Below are positions 1 to 6,499 of a DNA stretch of 8,965 bases, in pieces. Position numbers and translations under genes: made by a program. This DNA is from JAPHTQ01 sp050295975 (lineage in GTDB: Bacteria; Pseudomonadota; Gammaproteobacteria; Thiohalomonadales; Thiohalomonadaceae): contig JBNKQR010000085.1 in assembly GCA_050295975.1 (NCBI GenBank), positions 1 to 8,965 on the forward strand, read 5' to 3'. Numbering within the stretch: the first letter of the stretch is position 1; each line of letters opens with the position of its first letter. Below the pieces are notes generated by a model. That model did no database searches, was not told the origin of the DNA, and saw nothing but the letters and a program-made list of their open reading frames with translations.

Positions 1-2
1 TC

Positions 3-30
3 ACTTTCTCTTGCGCGGCCAAGAGAAAGT
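3..30. repeat. 11-bp perfect inverted repeat (stem-loop)
   Basis: ACTTTCTCTTG at 3-13 is the exact reverse complement of CAAGAGAAAGT at 20-30, around a 6-base loop CGCGGC. No T-run follows on the plus strand, so it is not an obvious terminator. It looks like the end of the repeat element that fills 1-215. Confidence 0.7.
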
Positions 31-99
31 AACCAAAGAGAAGGCCGCCCGAAGACTTGCCGCTAACGCGGTTCCCTGCGCCCTTCGCCCCTGAAAGGG

Positions 100-135
100 G
101 GTTGCAGACGGAACATCCCTGTCCCGGCTGCAACC
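100..135. repeat. Long imperfect hairpin with TCCC loop
   Basis: GGTTGCAG at 100-107 pairs with CTGCAACC at 128-135. After one mismatch, CGGAACA at 109-115 pairs with TGTCCCG at 120-126 with a single A/C mismatch, leaving the loop TCCC. The apex ACATCCCTGT (113-122) recurs exactly in the unrelated repeat at 3401-3475. Confidence 0.6.
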
Positions 136-248
136 GCTCGCCCTCCATGGCTCGCCCCTTCGGGCCATTTCTTTCAGTGACTCCAGTGCTCGGCTGCGTC
201 TACGGGATCCAAAACCGCTTCGTTGTTACTCATGAGCCCCACACACAA

Positions 249-278
249 TTGAGCCTCCTCAGACTTCCATGCTATAAC
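249..278 (+). promoter_or_regulatory. Candidate sigma-70 promoter with extended -10
   Basis: TTGAGC (249-254) is a fair -35 box and TGCTATAAC (270-278) is an extended -10 (TGn plus TATAAC), 18 bases apart. The expected start near 284 lies just before a consensus Shine-Dalgarno AAGGAGG (292-298), so promoter, ribosome binding site and start codon are in normal order. The promoter could serve the short frame at 306 and, by read-through, the gene at 429. Confidence 0.45.
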
Positions 279-305
279 GACAGAACACAACAAGGAGGAA
301 CGACA

Positions 306-416
306 GTGATCAACGGAACCCGCCTACATGACCGAAAATACGGTGATCTACAGATTCTGCCTACCACAACATATTCGTATCCATCTTACGCGCTGTTCTG
401 TGTGTGTAAAAAATAG
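306..416 (+). CDS. Possible 36-residue small protein, leader peptide or gene remnant
   Basis: A GTG at 306 lies 7 bases after AAGGAGG (292-298), the best ribosome binding site in the window, and is preceded by a plausible promoter. The frame reads 36 codons to TAG at 414-416. The peptide begins MINGTRLHDRKYGDL and ends with LFCVCKK. It has no signal peptide, membrane span or known motif, though the last third is rich in Tyr, Ser and Thr. The next gene starts 12 bases after its stop. It could be a real small protein, a leader peptide for that gene, or the 5' end of a gene broken when the downstream DNA arrived. The signals are good, but nothing shows that the peptide itself is conserved. Confidence 0.3.
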   Translation: MINGTRLHDRKYGDLQILPTTTYSYPSYALFCVCKK

Positions 417-428
417 AGCACTCAAATT

Positions 429-1400
429 ATGGAGTGGCTTAAATCATTTGATCCAAAGATTGCATCTGCTTTTATAGCAGCAGTGACCAGCATAGTCACA
501 TGGTTTATAACGACATTTATTAGCGTTCGCGTCAAACGTCACAACGAACAAAAATTACATGAAGAAAAACTTTCATACGAACACAAGCTTGAAGAACAAA
601 AGAAGATCAAAGAATCCATCTCGAAGAACAAAATACAACTTATAAATGCCGCAGAATCCTTAAATCATAGATTATGGAATTTCTCATCAAACTGGAATGA
701 GGAATGGCATCACTCTAAAGGAGAAGAGCCGTCATATTACGAACTATCTTTTGTGTACAGGATTTTAAAATTTTATTGGTGGGTATTCAAAGTAGATAAC
801 GAGCTTGTATATCTTGACACCACATTATCCAGCAACTCAGATATGGACTTTATTAAGTATCTAAGAATATTTCCATGCATTATGTGTCAAGCAACCTTGT
901 TTGATGGACTTAAGTACAACCACGAACATGACATAGATCACTTCTTTAGACACAACCTAGAATCAATGATTTCATCAGTTGAGAAAAATAGAGAGTTTCC
1001 ATCCTTTCAAGAATTTGAGAAATCTTACGAAACCAAAGAGGGTGCATTTAAGAGTCTTTATATATTCCTTGATGGAATGTCACCTAATGAAAGAAGATTG
1101 AGATGGACCCGTATATCATCTTTGCATTTACTAATAGTTTCCTTTCTTAATGGTTATGGCTACCCATTCCAATTCACCAACTCAAATAAATTAACGACAA
1201 TAAAAGAATCAATGCTTTTACATAAAGATGGAGAGGTGGTATTAGGTAATTTCAGCATAATGCTATCAAGAATTCAGTTGTCAGATAATACAGACGTAAG
1301 AGGCATGCTAAACGCAAGCATCACAGAATATATGTATAAAAATCGTTCCATTTCGGTAAACCAAAATAAGCACAATCAGACAAGTCATGGCACCACATAA
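429..1400 (+). CDS. Predicted membrane-anchored coiled-coil protein, unknown function
   Basis: I do not recognise the family. The 323-residue product has one strongly hydrophobic helix near the N-terminus (about residues 11-33, IASAFIAAVTSIVTWFITTF), then a charged heptad-like segment (about 36-66, many Glu, Lys, His and Leu) that should form a coiled coil. A mainly helical soluble part follows, rich in aromatics (FYWWVF near 115). There is no cleavable signal peptide, so a single-anchor inner-membrane protein with a cytoplasmic body is likely. The ATG at 429 places the helix properly, but its ribosome binding site (AGAG, 415-418) is weak. The gene is A+T-rich, unlike the G+C-rich kor genes, which suggests horizontal acquisition. 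Small anchored helical proteins like this occur in accessory regions, sometimes in defence loci, but nothing here proves such a role. Confidence 0.75.
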   Translation: MEWLKSFDPKIASAFIAAVTSIVTWFITTFISVRVKRHNEQKLHEEKLSYEHKLEEQKKIKESISKNKIQLINAAESLNHRLWNFSSNWNEEWHHSKGEEPSYYELSFVYRILKFYWWVFKVDNELVYLDTTLSSNSDMDFIKYLRIFPCIMCQATLFDGLKYNHEHDIDHFFRHNLESMISSVEKNREFPSFQEFEKSYETKEGAFKSLYIFLDGMSPNERRLRWTRISSLHLLIVSFLNGYGYPFQFTNSNKLTTIKESMLLHKDGEVVLGNFSIMLSRIQLSDNTDVRGMLNASITEYMYKNRSISVNQNKHNQTSHGTT

Positions 1401-1418
1401 ACCTCCTTATTTTATGTG
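1394..1418. terminator. A+T-rich stem-loop at the end of the 429-1400 gene
   Basis: CACATAAA (1394-1401) and TTTATGTG (1411-1418) form a perfect 8-bp stem with a 9-base loop, and the left arm contains the TAA stop codon. The stem is low in G+C and no T-run follows, so it is at best a weak terminator or an mRNA 3'-end stabiliser. Confidence 0.3.
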
Positions 1419-1434
1419 CAAATGAGAAAACAAA

Positions 1435-1449
1435 TGGGGTCAGACCCCA
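1435..1449. repeat. Perfect 15-bp palindrome with TCAGA core
   Basis: TGGGGTC-A-GACCCCA is a perfect odd palindrome with 7-bp arms. Near copies lie beyond the other end of the next gene, at 3211, 3248 and 3374. From memory, GGGGTCAGA motifs of this kind are common dispersed repeats in gammaproteobacteria and often lie beside REP-associated (Y1 family) transposase genes. No transposase is present in this window. Confidence 0.7.
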
Positions 1450-1511
1450 ATTACTCCTTATTATCTCAGGCGTCATATACGTAACACCTTATCGGCAATG
1501 GATAGGCTAAA

Positions 1512-3206
1512 ATGGATTTATACAACCTTAGTGAAATAGCCAAATTGGCTAACGAACCTCAAGACCAAAATGACTTTAATGAGTGGTTAAAACAAGGTGA
1601 AGTAGTTCATTTCTTAGCGAATGACATAGAGGATGACTATGTCATTCTTTATGCATCTATGTCCCACGTTTTTATTCACTCCGTCCTAATCCCCAATAAA
1701 GAAGAATTTTCTCCATCAGATATAGATGATTTATTAAAATGGAGCTACAACCCTTTTTCTACGTGGGGAATCGCCTACTCATCAAAAGACGCCTGGATTG
1801 AACCACCTCTCTCAAGCGCTGGTAGCAAGCAATTAAAATCAGGAGTGCAAATAATATTTGGTCGTTCATTTGAAGGTGACGACTCAAGAAATAATTACTA
1901 CGAAATCAACCAGAAATTATCTCATGTGCTTGAATTACACCATCTTGAAGAAAGAAATGCTTGGTGCAGGTTAGACAAGCATGGGGATATAGAAGATATA
2001 GTAAAGATTTTTAAAATATCAGATCTTCCCAGAAATGAAAGCGGAACGGTAATTACGGTAAAAAAAGAAGCCCTAGACGAATTTTCTGCCATTGGAAATT
2101 TATGTTTTCTTCGAATGTTTGACATTACCCGCTATAAATCAGGAAATTTCCATGGATGGGGTCACACAACTACTCCTGTAGATTTGTCTGATGGCGAACA
2201 TATTTTCGGGCACTTAACAGTGGAACCCGGCATTGGAAGTTATTCGCGTGGCGTACAGATTTCCCGTGCTAACGTTTCAAAATCACAAATCATTGAGCAC
2301 TCATGGGGAGGCTCAACAAAAGAAAAGGATAAACAATATGCTTCTTACATTGCCCAAGATTGGAAAAACAAGGTAACCAAAGAGATTTCGTGCAACCCAG
2401 ACTGTTTAGCCAATTACTTCACTGAGTCTGACCTCCCCTTCGAAATAACACCAGCTTTCTTTAAACCAGAAGTAATGTTGAAATATAAGTCAGACAGGGC
2501 CAAGTATTATCTTGAAGATCGCTCAGTTGGGTGCCGAGGTTCTTGGCATTTAGAAACCTTTGATATAAACGCTGCAGGACAAGTTCATACATACCTTATA
2601 TATCTTAGTAGGCTCCCGTATGAGGAACAACTTCATTGGAAGCAATTTAATGAAGAACCTAAGGCCCCTATTTCAGAGCGAGCGTACACCACTGATTTTG
2701 AGGGAAATTTTTATGACGGCTATGATCCTCTCCTAAGCCTAAAGTACAAGTTAGAGGAACTTAACCGTAGAAATCCTGGATGGTGGACTCTAAGAAATGA
2801 TGATTTAATTAAAAAGACTCATTACCCATTTACAGCATCTAAGGACGAGTGGGCTGAAGAATTGCTAAATCTAGATCAACTATTAATTGAAGGATTTGAA
2901 GAAAAGTGGCTAAGAAAGAAAGTAATAGAACTTGGAGGAAAACCTGACAAACGACTAAGAGCATTAAAACTAGCAGAAGAGTACTTGGTGTTAATGGGAT
3001 TTGAGAGAGAACATGCACATCAGATAATGACACCATTTCATCTTGTTCATAACTTAAGATCACTTGTTAAAGGTCATGTATCGGGAAGTGACGCAGACAA
3101 GCAAAGAAAAGATGCGATACGAGTTCACGGGAGCTTAAAGTCGCATTTTACTAGTGTATGCTCTGATTGCGATGAATCAATGGGAATTCTGATTGAGACA
3201 TTCTAA
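1512..3206 (+). CDS. Conserved-looking protein of unknown function, 564 residues
   Basis: I cannot assign a function. The product is soluble, with no signal peptide or membrane span. The first 370 residues look mixed alpha/beta (segments such as GEHIFGHLTVEPGIGSYSRG near 228-247) and include a Cys pair at 294 and 298. From about 445 it is helical and charged. The C-terminal 60 residues hold a segment that looks conserved, LVHNLRSLVKGH (511-522), then C550 and C553 in CSDC. The spacing of R, K and H there recalls all-helical HEPN-like domains, but the R-x4-6-H catalytic signature is not clear. The ATG at 1512 follows a weak TAGG site 5 bases upstream. The gene is A+T-rich and bracketed by TCAGA palindromes, so it may be mobile cargo. 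Antiviral or toxin roles are possible but unsupported. Confidence 0.8.
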   Translation: MDLYNLSEIAKLANEPQDQNDFNEWLKQGEVVHFLANDIEDDYVILYASMSHVFIHSVLIPNKEEFSPSDIDDLLKWSYNPFSTWGIAYSSKDAWIEPPLSSAGSKQLKSGVQIIFGRSFEGDDSRNNYYEINQKLSHVLELHHLEERNAWCRLDKHGDIEDIVKIFKISDLPRNESGTVITVKKEALDEFSAIGNLCFLRMFDITRYKSGNFHGWGHTTTPVDLSDGEHIFGHLTVEPGIGSYSRGVQISRANVSKSQIIEHSWGGSTKEKDKQYASYIAQDWKNKVTKEISCNPDCLANYFTESDLPFEITPAFFKPEVMLKYKSDRAKYYLEDRSVGCRGSWHLETFDINAAGQVHTYLIYLSRLPYEEQLHWKQFNEEPKAPISERAYTTDFEGNFYDGYDPLLSLKYKLEELNRRNPGWWTLRNDDLIKKTHYPFTASKDEWAEELLNLDQLLIEGFEEKWLRKKVIELGGKPDKRLRALKLAEEYLVLMGFEREHAHQIMTPFHLVHNLRSLVKGHVSGSDADKQRKDAIRVHGSLKSHFTSVCSDCDESMGILIETF

Positions 3207-3210
3207 TGAA

Positions 3211-3391
3211 TGGGGTCAGACCCAAAAGAAAACCGTTCCTAATTAAAGGGGTCAGAGCCCTTTTCTTGGAAAGATCGAAACCGCACTGTTTCCTCAGGTC
3301 TCAATACTGAAAGAATCAGAGTTATTTAAATTCTCTTACCATTTTATTTCAAAAGAATCAGATTCTTAACCAAAAGGGTCAGACTCGATTG
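3211..3391. repeat. Cluster of degenerate TCAGA-centred palindromic units
   Basis: This gene-free stretch holds five units with the same TCAGA core: TGGGGTCAGACCCAA (from 3211), AAAGGGGTCAGAGCCCTTT (from 3245), AAGAATCAGAGTTATTT (from 3311), AAGAATCAGATTCTT (3353-3367, a perfect 15-bp palindrome) and AAAGGGTCAGACTCGATT (from 3373). Arms differ between units but often stay self-complementary. The cluster follows the 564-residue gene directly and matches the single unit upstream of it at 1435-1449. Confidence 0.6.
3245..3264 (+). terminator. Candidate terminator after the 564-residue gene
   Basis: AAAGGG (3245-3250) pairs with CCCTTT (3258-3263) across a 7-base loop, and the right arm runs into TTTT. 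It lies about 40 bases after the stop at 3204-3206. The stem is short, and it is also one of the TCAGA repeat units, so a repeat may be serving as the terminator. Confidence 0.35.
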
Positions 3392-3400
3392 ATAACCTCT

Positions 3401-3475
3401 GGATTCCCGCCGCGACTTTGGCTCCTGCGTCGTTCTAGGGCCTACATCCCTGTAGGCCTACGCGGGAATGACGAA
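3401..3475. repeat. Nested hairpin repeat with ATTCCCGC/GCGGGAAT ends
   Basis: ATTCCCGC (3403-3410) and GCGGGAAT (3462-3469) are inverted copies that enclose a second perfect hairpin, GGCCTACA (3439-3446) and TGTAGGCC (3451-3458), with loop TCCC. Elements ending in GCGGGAATGACG are, from memory, common miniature repeats in proteobacteria. It starts 9 bases past the 3' end of the regulator gene on the minus strand and could also help end that transcript. Confidence 0.6.
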
Positions 3476-3483
3476 AGCAAAGA

Positions 3484-4407
3484 TCAAATTTTGACCGGCA
3501 AAACCTCATTAACCAAGCTTTGCCCCTCCTTCTGCAAAAACTCAATAAACCCCAACGCCGCTGGCGAGAGACGCTTGCCCTTGCGATGCACCACATTCCA
3601 ACGTCGACGCAGCGGAAAACCTTCCACCTTTAGCACCACGATCTGCCCTGCGGCGATCTCCAGACGCAGGTTGTGCAGTGACAGCGCGGAGATCCCCAAC
3701 CCGGCCATAACCCCCTGCTTGATCGCCTCGGCGCTACCCAACTCCATATAAGGGTTGATGGTCTGGCCGTGCTCTTCGAAATACTCCTCCACTACCTTGC
3801 GATTACCCGAGCCGCTTTCGCGTACCAGGAAACGCTCCTTGGCGAGCTGTTCCAGGGTGATTTTGCGTTTCTTCGCCAGCGGGTGATCCGGGCTGGCGAC
3901 CACCACGATGATGTTTTCCAGAAAGGGGTACTCCTCCACGTCGCTGCCCGGCGGTACATGGCCCATGACGTAGAGATCGTCTTCGTTGTCGGCGACCCGC
4001 TCCAACAGGCTGGCACGGTTGGCCACCATCAGCTTCGGTTCCAGCTCCGGGTAGCGGCGTTGGAAGGCTCCGAGCAGATGCGGCAGGAAGTATTTGGCCG
4101 AGGTGACGGCGGTAACGTGCAGGGAACCGGCCACCTCGCCGCGCAGGGAGTCGATGGAGTCGTCCAGTTCCACCAGCCGGGAGAGTACATCCTTGCTCGC
4201 GTTATAGAGCTCACGCCCCGCCTCGGTGAGGCTGATCCGCTTGCCCACCTGCTCGAACAGCGCCAGCCCCACGTTCTCCTCCAGCCGTTTGACCTGGATG
4301 GAGACGGCAGGCTGGGAGAGGTGCACCTCTTCTGCGGCGCGGGTGAAACTCTTGTGGCGGGCGACCGCTTCAAACAGTCGCATCTGCTGCAACGTGGCGT
4401 GGATCAT
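3484..4407 (-). CDS. LysR-family transcriptional regulator, CbbR-like
   Basis: The 307-residue length is normal for LysR regulators. The N-terminal winged helix-turn-helix covers about residues 5-63, with the classic SFTRAAEEVHLSQPAVSIQV at 20-39 and then LFEQVGKRISLTEAG (50-64). The rest is the two-lobed effector domain, containing TAVTSAKYFLPHLL and VMGHVPPGSDVEEYPF. These phrases match the CbbR branch, which senses carbon or redox metabolites and controls CO2-fixation genes. I choose the ATG at 4407 because GAGA lies 7 bases upstream; a TTG two codons earlier (4413) is in frame but has no well-spaced site. It diverges from korA across about 210 bases, the usual arrangement of a LysR regulator and its target, so control of the kor operon and of itself is likely. 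It could instead, or also, act on cbb genes elsewhere. Confidence 0.93.
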   Translation of the reverse strand: MIHATLQQMRLFEAVARHKSFTRAAEEVHLSQPAVSIQVKRLEENVGLALFEQVGKRISLTEAGRELYNASKDVLSRLVELDDSIDSLRGEVAGSLHVTAVTSAKYFLPHLLGAFQRRYPELEPKLMVANRASLLERVADNEDDLYVMGHVPPGSDVEEYPFLENIIVVVASPDHPLAKKRKITLEQLAKERFLVRESGSGNRKVVEEYFEEHGQTINPYMELGSAEAIKQGVMAGLGISALSLHNLRLEIAAGQIVVLKVEGFPLRRRWNVVHRKGKRLSPAALGFIEFLQKEGQSLVNEVLPVKI

Positions 4408-4435
4408 GGTCAATTCTCGTATTGATATTCACTAT

Positions 4436-4464
4436 ATTAAAAAGCAATCATTTACTTTTGTAAA
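4436..4464 (-). promoter_or_regulatory. Candidate promoter of the LysR gene
   Basis: Read on the minus strand, TTTACA (4464-4459) and TTTAAT (4441-4436) each match sigma-70 consensus at five of six positions and are 17 bases apart. Transcription would start near 4429, leaving a leader of about 20 bases before the ATG at 4407. The -35 box lies inside the dyad at 4449-4466. Confidence 0.4.
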
Positions 4465-4466
4465 TG
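4449..4466. promoter_or_regulatory. Dyad, candidate LysR operator
   Basis: CATTTAC (4449-4455) and GTAAATG (4460-4466) are perfect inverted 7-bp arms around TTTT. The site contains T-N11-A pairs (for example T4451 and A4463), the core pattern of LysR binding sites. It overlaps the regulator's likely -35 and spacer, which fits autorepression, and lies about 155 bases upstream of korA. An exact CbbR-style TNA-N7-TNA match was not found. Confidence 0.45.
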
Positions 4467-4504
4467 GTAAACATAAAAACAATTAAATGTTATTTATCCT
4501 ACTG

Positions 4505-4615
4505 ATACCTTATAAACGTTGGGCCTTGCCCGTCAGAGCGACTCCCCCCAAGCAGAAAAAGAACAGGGAGCGGCGGGTAGCAACGAATTCATTAATGAAA
4601 TTATTTATAAGGTAT
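4505..4615. promoter_or_regulatory. 12-bp inverted repeat, one arm covering the korA ribosome binding site
   Basis: ATACCTTATAAA (4505-4516) is the exact reverse complement of TTTATAAGGTAT (4604-4615), 87 bases apart. The right arm contains TAAGG, the Shine-Dalgarno of korA, which ends 7 bases before the ATG at 4620. If transcription starts upstream of 4505, the two arms can pair and hide the ribosome binding site. Alternatively, TTATAA (4510-4515) may be the korA -10 box; the left arm would then be absent from the mRNA and the repeat would be a pair of protein-binding sites. Confidence 0.45.
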
Positions 4616-4619
4616 AGCG

Positions 4620-6488
4620 ATGTCGAAAAGTACAGCTGCTCGGGAGATCGACGAGCATATCGTCGAAATCGTCAGCGACTCCGGTGAAGGCGCACAGAAG
4701 TGCGGCCAGACCTTCGGCGCGATTAGCGCCAAGATGGGCAACGGTGTCTGGACGGTAGAGATCATCCCCGCCGAGATCCAGCCCCCCGCCCGCTCCCCCG
4801 CCGGTGCCAGCGGTAACCGCATCCGCGTCGGCTCCAAGACCATGACCAACATGGGTAACGAGGCCGATCTGGTGGTCGCCTTCAACGAACAGGTGCTCTT
4901 CTCCCGCATCGCCAATGGCGCATACAAGGACGGCACCGTGGTGCTGCTGGAGAACAAGTGGGCCGATGACCCACAGGAGGAGATCCGCACCGCTTATACC
5001 AACGCGGTTAAAGAGTTCCGCGACCACGGCCTTATCGTCCACGAACTGCCGCTGGAGCAGGAGTGCCTGAAGATCGTCTCCAACGCCCGCCGCGGCAAGA
5101 ATATGTTTGTCCTCGGTATGCTCTGCTACATCTATAGCCGCGACGTAGAGCGCGGCCACGCCGAGATCCAGGCCACCTTCGGCCACAAGGGCGAGAAGGT
5201 AGTGAAGCCCAATCTGGATCTCTTCGACTCCGGTTACGCTTTCGCCCGCGACAATCTCGATTACCACTTCACCGTTCCGGTGAAAGAGACCCTGAGTGGC
5301 AAACCGATTCTGGTCTGCAACGGCAACACCGCGCTCGGTCTCGGCGTGATGGCCTCTGGGATGGACATGGTCTCCATGTACCCGATCACCCCCGCCACCT
5401 CCGCCTCCCACTACATCGCCGACATCTACGACAAGGTGGGTGGCTTTGTGCACCAGGCGGAGGATGAGATCGCCGCCATCGGCTTCGCCATCGGTGCCTC
5501 CTATGCGGGCAAGACCGCCTGCACCATCACCTCCGGCCCCGGTATGGCACTGAAGACCGAGATGATCGGCCTCGCGGTCATGGCCGAAATTCCACTGGTG
5601 ATCATCGACGTGCAGCGCGGTGGCCCCTCCACCGGCCTGCCCACCAAGGTGGAACAGGGTGACCTGCTCTCCTCCATCTTCGGCATGCCCGGCGATGCAC
5701 CGAAGATCGTCATCGCTCCGGCGACCATCGCCGAGTGTTTCCACTTCGCTATCATGGCGCGCAAGCTGGCCGAGACCTTCCGTGGTCCGGTGATCATGCT
5801 CACCGACGCCAACCTCGCCACCGGGGTACAGCCCTGGGAGCGCCCGGAGCTTCAGGAAGAGTGGCTGGCACCGCCGGTGGATCAGTCAGAGTGGGACAAA
5901 ACCATACCCGCCTACGACTGGGACGAAACCACTGGCCTGTCGCAGCGCCCCATCCCCGGTCAGCCCGGCGGCATGTATGTGTTGACCGGTTTGTCGCACA
6001 CCAACCGCTCCAAAGTGGCCTACGACTCCGACACCAACCAGCACAGCATGGAACTGCGCAGCCGCAAACTGGCCGCGATGCAGAGCACCCTCAAGCCGCC
6101 CACCATCAACGGTGATGAGTCAGGCGACCTGTTGGTGGTCGGTTGGGGCTCTACCCTTGGCGCTATCGATGAGGCGGTCGGCATCCTGCAGGAACAGGGT
6201 CGCAAGGTCTCCAGCATCCACCTGCGTTTCCTCTCACCGCTGGAGCCGGGCCTGAAGGAGATCTTCTCCCGCTTCAAGCAGGTGATGACCATCGAGATCA
6301 ACTACAGCGACAAGCCCGACGCACCGCTGATCACCGATGAGAACCGTCGTCGTGCACAACTCTCCAACATCCTGCGTATGCAGACCGCTGTCGACGTGGA
6401 CTGCTGGTCTATCGTTTACGGCCACCCACTGCAGCCGGGTATGTTGATCGAAGAACTCTCACAGCGCCTCGACGCGCTGCAGCAATAA
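4620..6488 (+). CDS. korA: 2-oxoacid:ferredoxin oxidoreductase, fused gamma-alpha subunit (probably 2-oxoglutarate)
   Basis: Together with KorB, this subunit catalyses ferredoxin-dependent interconversion of a 2-oxoacid with its acyl-CoA and CO2 in the cytoplasm. The 622-residue length is typical of the fused form. Residues 10-190 are the gamma domain, opening with SDSGEGAQKCGQTFG (19-33). From about 228 comes the alpha (pyrimidine-binding) domain: MYPITPATSASHYI (253-266), QAEDEIAAIGFAIGAS (279-294), TSGPG (304-308) and RGGPSTGLPTKVEQGDLL (333-350), all hallmarks of the family. A transketolase-C-like domain starts near 503 (LLVVGWGSTLGAIDEA). TAAGG at 4608-4612 precedes the ATG by 7 bases. 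The TAA stop overlaps the korB ribosome binding site, so the two genes are surely co-transcribed. 2-oxoglutarate is the likeliest substrate because this two-subunit layout is usual for Kor, but pyruvate or another 2-oxoacid cannot be excluded. In a reductive TCA cycle the enzyme carboxylates succinyl-CoA. Confidence 0.94.
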   Translation: MSKSTAAREIDEHIVEIVSDSGEGAQKCGQTFGAISAKMGNGVWTVEIIPAEIQPPARSPAGASGNRIRVGSKTMTNMGNEADLVVAFNEQVLFSRIANGAYKDGTVVLLENKWADDPQEEIRTAYTNAVKEFRDHGLIVHELPLEQECLKIVSNARRGKNMFVLGMLCYIYSRDVERGHAEIQATFGHKGEKVVKPNLDLFDSGYAFARDNLDYHFTVPVKETLSGKPILVCNGNTALGLGVMASGMDMVSMYPITPATSASHYIADIYDKVGGFVHQAEDEIAAIGFAIGASYAGKTACTITSGPGMALKTEMIGLAVMAEIPLVIIDVQRGGPSTGLPTKVEQGDLLSSIFGMPGDAPKIVIAPATIAECFHFAIMARKLAETFRGPVIMLTDANLATGVQPWERPELQEEWLAPPVDQSEWDKTIPAYDWDETTGLSQRPIPGQPGGMYVLTGLSHTNRSKVAYDSDTNQHSMELRSRKLAAMQSTLKPPTINGDESGDLLVVGWGSTLGAIDEAVGILQEQGRKVSSIHLRFLSPLEPGLKEIFSRFKQVMTIEINYSDKPDAPLITDENRRRAQLSNILRMQTAVDVDCWSIVYGHPLQPGMLIEELSQRLDALQQ

Positions 6489-6499
6489 GGAGTCACGCT

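Larger units (their letters stand above)
1..215. repeat. G+C-rich intergenic repeat block with several hairpins
   Basis: I see no convincing gene in this stretch. It opens with an 11-bp perfect inverted repeat, followed by short G+C-rich hairpins at 88-100 and 154-165 and a long imperfect hairpin at 100-135. The wording around 20-50 (AAGAGAAAGTAACCAAAGAG and then GGCCGCCC) resembles dispersed intergenic repeats I recall from many gammaproteobacterial genomes; that is memory, not a search. One reading frame is open from 57 to 416, but its first part crosses these hairpins and has no ribosome binding site, so I do not call it. The left edge may lie outside the window. Confidence 0.55.

Noticed and set aside
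57..305. The upstream part of the open frame that ends at 416
   Set aside because: It crosses G+C-rich hairpin repeats, lacks a ribosome binding site at its first ATG, and reads as low-quality Pro/Arg/Cys sequence. Only the part from the GTG at 306 has initiation signals.
429..3206. Calling the two unknown genes an antiviral defence system
   Set aside because: No nuclease, ATPase, reverse transcriptase, TIR or other effector motif can be read in either protein. Accessory location alone is not enough.
3211..3391. A CRISPR array
   Set aside because: The TCAGA units are irregularly spaced, diverged and palindromic, with no constant-length spacers and no cas gene nearby.
3769..4425. A 218-codon plus-strand frame over the regulator
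   Set aside because: It is antisense to a clear LysR gene and has no recognisable domain.
4605..5744. A 379-codon open frame on the minus strand
   Set aside because: It is antisense to korA, where every family motif is intact. The product is low in complexity (Gly, Asp, His and Val runs).
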